Notes under the pieces: model-generated
What the model saw: only the letters and a program-made list of their open reading frames with translations
Told to the model about the DNA's origin: nothing
The model's database searches: none
DNA from: Gemmatimonadota bacterium
GTDB taxonomy: Bacteria; 4572-55; J002
Length of the DNA stretch: 6,821 nt
Direction: 5' to 3'
Assembly: GCA_003697105.1 (NCBI GenBank)
Contig: RFFQ01000119.1
Location: 1 to 6,821, forward strand
Shown here: positions 1 through 4,943 of the stretch, in pieces
Layout: every line of letters starts with the position of its first letter
Position numbering within the stretch: position 1 is the stretch's first letter
Made by a program: the position numbers and the translations under genes

Positions 1-291
1 CATTTGATGACGCATCACAAAGAGCAATTTCAATCGATCTCGGAATTGCAAGAGGCGTTGGATACCTTTGTCGAGTACTATAATTGGTATCGGGGACACA
101 GCGCGATCTCTTACCATACGCCCGAAAGTGTTTATGCCGGATATCAGCCCAAACGATACCGATTAGGTGCCTTACCGGCGACCGGCATCCTGCTGGGACA
201 TCTCTCAGGGCTAGAAGGAAAAAGAAAAGAACCACCACCAATTGTCGATCAAGACTTTAGAAAAGGGCATCTGGCACTTGTGACGGTCTAA
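1..291 (+). CDS. Transposase C-terminal fragment (DDE/rve integrase core, IS3/IS481-like), 5' end outside window
   Basis: This is the last 96 codons of a transposase; the frame is open from base 1, so the gene begins upstream of the window and the ATG/TTG codons near the edge are internal. The visible part has the tail of the retroviral-type integrase core: an aromatic-rich helix (FVEYYNWYRGHSAI) followed by TP-x-x-VY, equivalent to the YN-x-x-R-x-H-x-x-x-x-x-TP-x-x-V signature near the end of IS3 and IS481 family transposases. The catalytic DDE residues are not visible. After the core there is a basic, proline-containing tail of about 45 residues. The protein would cut and join the ends of its own element. 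The exact IS family cannot be fixed from this fragment, nor can it be said whether the complete gene is intact. Confidence 0.85.
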   Translation, partial: HLMTHHKEQFQSISELQEALDTFVEYYNWYRGHSAISYHTPESVYAGYQPKRYRLGALPATGILLGHLSGLEGKRKEPPPIVDQDFRKGHLALVTV

Positions 292-306
292 AATTCTCAC
301 AGGTCA
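1..306 (+). mobile_element. Right part of an insertion sequence with putative right terminus
   Basis: The transposase stop codon is at 289-291, and the sequence reads CACAGGTCA up to base 306. Read inward from the end on the minus strand this gives TGACCTGTGAGAATTTTAGA. It starts with TG, as expected for elements ending TG...CA, and the TGACCTG start resembles terminal repeats of several IS3-family groups. The position, 15 bases after the stop, is also typical. The left end lies outside the window, so neither the matching inverted repeat nor a target duplication can be tested, and the boundary is a proposal only. Confidence 0.45.
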
Positions 307-394
307 GGTGATAGAACACTGCCGGTACAATAACCAACAATTGGCGAAACGTCGTGCTACCCAAACAACAATACAAACAATCTAATAACGCCGA

Positions 395-437
395 ATTATA
401 GCAATGAATGAAAATAGAAAGTCAATCATGCTATAAT
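395..437. repeat. Inverted repeat with divergent TATAAT boxes
   Basis: ATTATAGCA at 395-403 is repeated in perfect inverted form as TGCTATAAT at 429-437, separated by 25 bases; allowing a one-base bulge, the arms extend by about three more pairs. Each arm reads as an extended -10 promoter element (TG-n-TATAAT) pointing outward: to the right at 432-437 on plus and to the left at 395-400 on minus. The minus copy has TTGACT at 420-425 with a 19-base spacer. It lies between the IS end and the 3' end of the tetR-type gene. It could be a divergent promoter pair, a weak hairpin or a remnant of another mobile element. It is AT-rich and lacks a T-tract, so it is not a convincing terminator. Confidence 0.4.
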
Positions 438-519
438 GTAAAGAGAATATCAGGTCACCTCAAATTTTGGCGAAGGTATTGTTATTATAATTCGTATATT
501 TCGCATGGTAAACCTCAGA

Positions 520-1158
520 TTAGGGTTGTAATGCCCGCTCGACAAACTCAAAAAATTCCGTGATCATGGTTTCCGGTTCTGTGCTGTGTTTTCCGCGCAA
601 AGTTTCGGATTTGATCGAGGCCACTTGAAAAACACCCGATGCCGCACCCCACAGCACTAATGCCGTCCGGTGCGGGTCAATATCAGCCCGAATGGAACCA
701 TCGGAAATACCCAATTCAATCGCATTCTGCACCAAACACGTGCCGCGCTCGGCACTTTGGTAGCAGGCTTGCACAATCTCACTACCGGAATCTTCCGGGT
801 CAAGTTGGTGGCGCTGAAAATAGTGTAATATATTAAAGTAATCGGGGTAATCCTGATAAAATTTTAAGTAAGCTTCCCCAATTGCCCGGACCTGATCGAG
901 TCCTCGCGTGACTGCGGACATCCCCGTTACAAAGAGGTTCGTCATAATATCAAATCCCCGCAGTAAAATAGCTAAATAAAGTTCTTCTTTACTTTTAAAA
1001 TAGAGATAAAGTGTACCTTTGCTGAGTTCTGCCACGGCGGCGACTTCATCCATCGTGGCATTTTGCCAGCCTTTTTTGAAAAAGACCTGCTCTGCCGCAT
1101 CGATGATGTCATTGCGGCGTTGTTCTTTTTCCCGTTCTCGACGTTCCGCGATGCCCAT
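520..1158 (-). CDS. TetR/AcrR-family transcriptional regulator
   Basis: A 212-residue protein of usual TetR size. Residues about 14-62 form the TetR_N DNA-binding domain: a basic, Arg/Glu-rich start, the helix IIDAAEQVFFKKG, then TMDEVAAVAELSKG and the recognition segment GTLYLYFKSKEEL (48-60), which is a textbook match. The remaining roughly 150 residues are helical and divergent, as expected for the ligand-binding and dimerisation domain; the ligand cannot be read from sequence. The ATG at 1156-1158 is preceded on the minus strand by AAGGAAGG at good distance, supporting this start. It is transcribed divergently from the LolA-like gene, and its promoter carries a perfect inverted repeat, so autorepression is likely. 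In related arrangements such regulators control exporters or lipid-handling genes, but no exporter is present in the window. The family call is firm; the target is inference. Confidence 0.95.
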   Translation of the reverse strand: MGIAERREREKEQRRNDIIDAAEQVFFKKGWQNATMDEVAAVAELSKGTLYLYFKSKEELYLAILLRGFDIMTNLFVTGMSAVTRGLDQVRAIGEAYLKFYQDYPDYFNILHYFQRHQLDPEDSGSEIVQACYQSAERGTCLVQNAIELGISDGSIRADIDPHRTALVLWGAASGVFQVASIKSETLRGKHSTEPETMITEFFEFVERALQP

Positions 1159-1196
1159 GATTAACCTTCCTTTAGTTAATAGATATTATTCAATAA

Positions 1197-1213
1197 AATG
1201 ACTTTCAGTCATT
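1197..1213. promoter_or_regulatory. Candidate TetR-type operator (perfect inverted repeat)
   Basis: AATGACT-TTC-AGTCATT is a perfect 7-base inverted repeat with a 3-base centre, a common size and shape for operators of TetR-family dimers. It lies 38 bases upstream of the tetR-type start codon and 10 bases downstream of its proposed -10 box, so a bound dimer would cover the transcription start. That the neighbouring regulator binds it is an inference from position and symmetry. Confidence 0.6.
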
Positions 1214-1223
1214 AAGTGAATTA

Positions 1224-1252
1224 TAGATAATCAATGAACCGCTACCTGTCAA
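1224..1252 (-). promoter_or_regulatory. Sigma70-like promoter of the tetR-type gene
   Basis: On the minus strand TTGACA (1252-1247, perfect -35) is followed after 17 bases by TATCTA (1229-1224). The predicted start of transcription falls between this box and the inverted repeat at 1197-1213, consistent with repression by steric block. The leader to the ATG would be about 60 bases. Confidence 0.55.
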
Positions 1253-1346
1253 TAGCCAAATTCAACTCTCCGAATTAAAATGTGATAAAAGTAATACATA
1301 ACGTTTTATTTTTCAATAGGTTAAATTGATTTTGTAAAAATTAAAC

Positions 1347-1375
1347 TTGACATTTGCGCCGTATCGGGCTAATTC
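1347..1375 (+). promoter_or_regulatory. Possible promoter of the LolA-like gene
   Basis: A perfect TTGACA (1347-1352) is followed after 17 bases by TAATTC (1370-1375), a weak -10 that may suit an activated or regulated promoter. It lies about 70 bases upstream of the ATG at 1444. The operator-like repeat at 1197-1213 is some 135 bases upstream, so direct repression of this promoter by that single site is uncertain. Confidence 0.4.
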
Positions 1376-1443
1376 TTATGCCTTTTTAGGAACAATACAC
1401 CGGCCAAATACAAATTAATACATTAAAAATCAAGAGGTTAGAT

Positions 1444-2250
1444 ATGAAGCTCAAGAGGATACTTTTATTGATAATCCTTGCGGGTGGATGGCATTTCGTA
1501 CTGGAATCGCTCGCGGCGGAGGAGAACTCCCTTCAGACCGGGCGAGATGTATTTGAAGCGATGGAAGCCCGGCAAGCATTTACTGATGAATCCGCCACCC
1601 TAACGATGGAATTAATAAATGCCAAAGGGCAAGTTCGCACCCGAAAAATGGAATCTTACAGTATGGAAGATGAAAACGGTTTGAAAAAATCGATGATCAT
1701 TTTTACCTATCCGGCGGATGTAAAAGGGATGGGGCTGCTCACACTTGAAAATGAAACGGGCGATACGGATCAATGGCTCTATTTACCCCGTTCCAAAAAA
1801 GAACGACGGATTGTTTCCCGCCAGAAATCGGAATCCTTTGCCGGGTCTGATTTCAATTATGAAGATTTGGAAATCCGGGATATTGACGATAATACGTACA
1901 CGTTGGTGGGTCAGAAGCAAATCGCGGATCGAAATTGTTTCCAAATAGAAGTCATACCCAAACCTGAAGTGAAAAGCGCCTACAGCAAGCAAATTTGTTG
2001 GATTGATAGCGAACGGCTGGTTATGCTCAAATGTGAATTTTATGACCATGATAACCATCATTTTAAAACCCTGACGGCATCCGATGTGCGCTTGGTCTCC
2101 AACACCACAGACCGCTGGCGAGCCTACCGGGTTGTGATGGAAGACCATACGGATCATCACCGCACCGTACTTACAATGGAAAATCTTCGGGTGAATAGCG
2201 GCTTAACTGCCGGGCAATTCACCTTACGGTATCTAAAACGGCAACATTAG
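1444..2250 (+). CDS. Exported LolA-like outer-membrane lipoprotein-sorting family protein
   Basis: A 268-residue protein with a Sec signal peptide: basic start MKLKR, hydrophobic core, likely cleavage near residues 23-24 (SLAA before EEN). There is no lipobox cysteine, so it should be soluble in the periplasm. The mature part matches the 'outer membrane lipoprotein-sorting protein' family with the LolA/LolB-like fold: FTYPADVKGMGLLTLE (86-101), WLYLP (110-114) followed by a basic RSKKERRI stretch, and SFAGSDFNYEDLE (130-142). It is longer than classical LolA and is the type often encoded beside RND/MMPL exporters, where it is thought to carry lipids or lipoproteins; the cargo here is unknown. 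AAGAGGT (1432-1438) sits five bases before the ATG and supports the start. The gene is divergent from the TetR-type regulator, and the next gene is 120 bases away with its own possible promoter, so it may be transcribed alone. Confidence 0.85.
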   Translation: MKLKRILLLIILAGGWHFVLESLAAEENSLQTGRDVFEAMEARQAFTDESATLTMELINAKGQVRTRKMESYSMEDENGLKKSMIIFTYPADVKGMGLLTLENETGDTDQWLYLPRSKKERRIVSRQKSESFAGSDFNYEDLEIRDIDDNTYTLVGQKQIADRNCFQIEVIPKPEVKSAYSKQICWIDSERLVMLKCEFYDHDNHHFKTLTASDVRLVSNTTDRWRAYRVVMEDHTDHHRTVLTMENLRVNSGLTAGQFTLRYLKRQH

Positions 2251-2300
2251 ATAATCCACTGAAAACAAATAAGATAAGCGGTTTACGCTTAACATTGCTA

Positions 2301-2329
2301 TTGACATCCTAACCGGAATATACTAATTT
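2301..2329 (+). promoter_or_regulatory. Possible promoter of the lapA-like / transglycosylase / lgt group
   Basis: A perfect TTGACA (2301-2306) is followed after 17 bases by TAATTT (2324-2329), the same layout as the candidate promoter at 1347-1375. It lies about 40 bases upstream of the ATG at 2371 and would start a transcript covering the three closely spaced genes downstream. The -10 box is a weak match. Confidence 0.4.
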
Positions 2330-2370
2330 GGTGCGACATTCAAATCCAAAATTTTACCGGGAAGATATTC

Positions 2371-2679
2371 ATGTGGAAACTCTTTTTACCTCTGGTTTTA
2401 GCCGTCGGTTTTATCATAGGGTCTTTTATTTGGCTCAACGGCAATGACCGCATCATCATTTACTTTTTTCAGATGCAATCCCCACCTATTTCGGTGGGAA
2501 TGGCACTGATGCTGGCTTTTTTTGCCGGAGTTGTGGTGATGTATATCTGGAGTACCATTGCCGAATTAAATATGCGAAACCAACTCCGCCGGATACAGAA
2601 AGAAAAACAAGCTCTACTACGCGAAATTGAGCGGCTTTCTGCGCTACCGGAAGCAGAGAACGGGGTTGGTTCGGATTAG
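2371..2679 (+). CDS. LapA-domain (DUF1049) inner-membrane protein
   Basis: A 102-residue protein with the layout of the LapA / DUF1049 family. Transmembrane helix 1 spans residues about 4-22. A short loop with a beta-like NDRIIIYFF segment follows (about 25-34). Transmembrane helix 2 spans about 41-62. A charged coiled coil then covers about 65-91 (RNQLRRIQKEKQALLREIERL), ending in an acidic tail. Both termini are probably cytoplasmic. In enterobacteria LapA works with LapB in controlling lipopolysaccharide synthesis through LpxC turnover; no lapB is visible here, and many phyla carry stand-alone members of unknown role, so no symbol is given. The ATG follows a GGGAAG motif about seven bases upstream. 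The next gene starts 26 bases after the stop, suggesting co-transcription with the transglycosylase-like gene and lgt. Confidence 0.8.
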   Translation: MWKLFLPLVLAVGFIIGSFIWLNGNDRIIIYFFQMQSPPISVGMALMLAFFAGVVVMYIWSTIAELNMRNQLRRIQKEKQALLREIERLSALPEAENGVGSD

Positions 2680-2691
2680 TTCATTTTAGTT

Positions 2692-2696
2692 GGAGG
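2692..2696 (+). promoter_or_regulatory. Strong ribosome binding site fixing the start at 2706
   Basis: GGAGG lies nine bases before the ATG at 2706. The next in-frame ATG (2766) has no comparable site, which favours the longer protein although its signal-like segment then begins unusually late, near residue 44. Confidence 0.6.
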
Positions 2697-2705
2697 TTCA
2701 CCTGC

Positions 2706-4133
2706 ATGGGTACCACCTTTACAGAAGACCGGTGGAGGCACAACAGGACTAAAAACAGTGCTAAAATGGTTTTCACGACAGTACATACATGGATTGCTCG
2801 GGTTGTTTGCGGTATTTCCCCCCCATATCGCAAGTGGGTTTTTGCCGCCCTTATGGCGGGGTGTATTCCGTTTACCCCCATTTTTTCGGGAGCAAGCCGG
2901 TCTCCTCAGGACGACACGGTACTGATCTTTGAAAAATATCAAAACTTGCCCCCCTATGGGCAGGTAGATGAAAGCCTTTCCCCAGCGCGTTTGACCTTAC
3001 ATGATTTAATGCCGGAAGTCAACCAAACGTGGACAGGGAAAGTCGAGCAGAACCCAGAACACGTATTTTTGCTGGAAGAGGTCAAGGAAGAACGGTCGGC
3101 GGTATTGTATGATTTGGGCGGATACCAACCCCAAATATACATTTTCAATACGGCAGATATTCAGGAAAAAATCACGGACTGGCGACGCCACGTTTACCGG
3201 ATGCAAAATCTGGCGAAGATCGATACCTTAAATGTGCTAGATCAATTAAGTGATGAAGAATTATCACTATATCTAAAGATGACACCGTACCAAGCACGGG
3301 TGGCTGAGATTGCCGAATTGACCGGTTTGGATGCGAAAATTTACCTCTCACTCTTTTGGGCTGAAACCAATTTAACGCATTTTTCTTACTCCGCACGTCG
3401 TCAGAAATGGGGTGTTATTATCTCCCCCAAGCAAGCGTGGGGTATTGCACAGGTGACACACTATGGGTTCACCCAAATTGACCGGGATCATGCCTTTTAC
3501 CGGAGCATCCCGAAAAAACGGGAATTGATTCTACGCGAGTATGCCCGTTCTAACTCAATAGAAGCCGTGCTGGAAAACGTGCCGAATGTCGGTTACTACT
3601 ATGTGCGGCATATCTTGAGCCAAGCCGGTTATTCATTACCCCCCGATAATCGCGCGGCGGAGTTTGCGCATCTCAAACGGGACGATCTCTATAATCTGAA
3701 TTTTCGCAGTCAGGAAAAAGCACGTCTATTTGATTCTCATGTAGATAAAGTACGCCTTATTCTGGATACTTTGGTTGGACCAGGCGCCGTGGACCGGGAA
3801 CGTTATAAAATTGACCCCCTTTACGCCTTCAGCGTAGGCTGTGCCTATTTTTATCTGGATTACGTGACGTTTATGGACGAACCCCTTCTAGCCGATACCA
3901 ATGATCTGATTGAAGCCTGCGTGGGTGCTTATAACAGCGGGCGAAGCGGCACACAATATCGATTGCGAAAATACAAAACCCGGTGGCACCGTGCCAAACC
4001 GAAAGAAACAAAAGGGCACTGGCGCCGATTCCAGACCGCGTACCAGCATCTTTCATCCATCGAAAGAACCTTTGCGGAAGCCCGCCAGCGCCAATTAATG
4101 GCGCAACAACGCTTAATGAACAACACCCCTTAA
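2706..4133 (+). CDS. Divergent SLT-type lytic transglycosylase-like protein
   Basis: A 475-residue protein. Residues 1-43 are polar and basic; 44-60 form one hydrophobic segment, either a signal peptide (SGA-S near 61-64), an anchor, or a lipoprotein signal with Cys53 in MAGC. A variable region without a recognised domain follows (64-190). The catalytic part resembles SLT (GH23) lytic transglycosylases, which cleave the MurNAc-GlcNAc bond of peptidoglycan to give 1,6-anhydroMurNAc. FWAETNL holds the presumed catalytic Glu220. AWGIAQ (244-249) corresponds to the usual GLMQ. SVGCAYFYL (376-384) corresponds to the NI-x-x-G-x-x-YL helix, and AYNSG (408-412) to AYNAG. Between GIAQ and the YL helix there are about 126 residues where compact SLT domains have roughly 20, so a large helical insertion is present. 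The C-terminus is basic and helical. The gene is 26 bases after the lapA-like gene and 27 before lgt. The fold assignment is likely; activity is inferred from motifs. Confidence 0.75.
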   Translation: MGTTFTEDRWRHNRTKNSAKMVFTTVHTWIARVVCGISPPYRKWVFAALMAGCIPFTPIFSGASRSPQDDTVLIFEKYQNLPPYGQVDESLSPARLTLHDLMPEVNQTWTGKVEQNPEHVFLLEEVKEERSAVLYDLGGYQPQIYIFNTADIQEKITDWRRHVYRMQNLAKIDTLNVLDQLSDEELSLYLKMTPYQARVAEIAELTGLDAKIYLSLFWAETNLTHFSYSARRQKWGVIISPKQAWGIAQVTHYGFTQIDRDHAFYRSIPKKRELILREYARSNSIEAVLENVPNVGYYYVRHILSQAGYSLPPDNRAAEFAHLKRDDLYNLNFRSQEKARLFDSHVDKVRLILDTLVGPGAVDRERYKIDPLYAFSVGCAYFYLDYVTFMDEPLLADTNDLIEACVGAYNSGRSGTQYRLRKYKTRWHRAKPKETKGHWRRFQTAYQHLSSIERTFAEARQRQLMAQQRLMNNTP

Positions 4134-4160
4134 CCGCACCCATGTGGCGCCGGTACGATC

Positions 4161-4943
4161 ATGTATCCCATCCTTTTTGAAGTTGGTGCCTTATCGATAA
4201 AATCTTACGGGGTAATGTTGGCGTTGTCATTTATCACCGGCACGTACCTCTCCCTCCAGCGCGCCAAACAGGTGGGGTTAAATCCAGATGATATAATTGA
4301 TTTGATTCTCGTCATCCTCGTCTCCTCTATTGGGGGGGCGAGGATGCTTTTTGTAGCAACCCATTTTTCCTACTATTACACCGCACCGATCCGAATATTG
4401 ATGGTGTGGGAAGGTGGGTTGATCTTGTATGGTGGGATCATCGGGGCACTTCTCGCCGGATGGTGGTTTGTCCGCCGGCGAAACATCCCGTTTTTGAAGG
4501 CGGCAGATACCGTTATACCGGCCGTCGCACTGGGTATCGGGATAACCCGAATCGGCTGTTTTTTGAATGGATGCTGTTTTGGATTTTCCTGTGACCCCGA
4601 CTTTGTGCTGGGTGTAACCTTTCCGGTAGGCAGTCCGGCGGATATAGCTGGTTTAAGCGGTAAGCTCTACCCGACACAACTTTATAGTTCTGTTGCCGGA
4701 TTTGTCCTCTTTGGGGTGTTGTCCGTAGCAGACCGAAAAAAACGGTTTGAAGGGTTTACGTTAAGCCTCTTTTTGACTCTCTATGCTCTTTTCCGCTTCA
4801 TTGTCGAATTTTACCGGTATCATGATGATGCTTTTTTTTATCATGGTCAGCGGGTGATGACGGTGAGCCAGTTGATCAGTCTTTTGCTATGTTTTGGTGG
4901 GATCGGACTTGGCGGGTACCTGTACCGGAAGGCGCGATCCTAA
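4161..4943 (+). CDS. lgt: Prolipoprotein diacylglyceryl transferase
   Basis: A 260-residue integral inner-membrane enzyme, of normal Lgt length, that moves diacylglycerol from phosphatidylglycerol to the lipobox cysteine of prolipoproteins, the first step of lipoprotein maturation. The hydrophobic profile suggests about seven membrane helices. Family landmarks in order: SYG with Tyr16 (E. coli Tyr26), WEGGLILYGG (Tyr90-Gly-Gly replaces the common HGG), the signature RIGCFLNGCCFG (130-141) with Arg130 equivalent to E. coli Arg143, and R-x-x-x-E (Arg212, Glu216) equivalent to Arg239/Glu243. In the signature, the positions of E. coli Asn146 and Glu151 are both cysteine (133 and 138). This GC-FL-x-GCC-x-G version is, to my knowledge, a recurrent subfamily in several diderm phyla. 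The start ATG has no clear Shine-Dalgarno sequence, so translation may depend on coupling with the gene 27 bases upstream. The stop overlaps the convergent kinase gene. Confidence 0.93.
   Translation: MYPILFEVGALSIKSYGVMLALSFITGTYLSLQRAKQVGLNPDDIIDLILVILVSSIGGARMLFVATHFSYYYTAPIRILMVWEGGLILYGGIIGALLAGWWFVRRRNIPFLKAADTVIPAVALGIGITRIGCFLNGCCFGFSCDPDFVLGVTFPVGSPADIAGLSGKLYPTQLYSSVAGFVLFGVLSVADRKKRFEGFTLSLFLTLYALFRFIVEFYRYHDDAFFYHGQRVMTVSQLISLLLCFGGIGLGGYLYRKARS

Noticed and set aside
1259-1340. AT-rich imperfect inverted repeats in the divergent region (AATTC...GAATT, TCAAT...ATTGA)
   Set aside because: Five-base arms in AT-rich sequence are expected by chance; only the repeat at 1197-1213 stands out.
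1783-2160. 125-codon open frame on the minus strand
   Set aside because: Antisense to the conserved core of the LolA-like gene; composition looks like a shadow frame.
2275-2291. Stem-loop TAAGCG-GTTTA-CGCTTA downstream of the LolA-like gene as a terminator
   Set aside because: Only six base pairs and not followed by a T-run; it may be chance.
3871-4143. 90-codon minus-strand open frame (and plus-strand frames at 3910-4180)
   Set aside because: Overlaps the conserved AYNSG region of the transglycosylase-like gene in other frames; no independent evidence.
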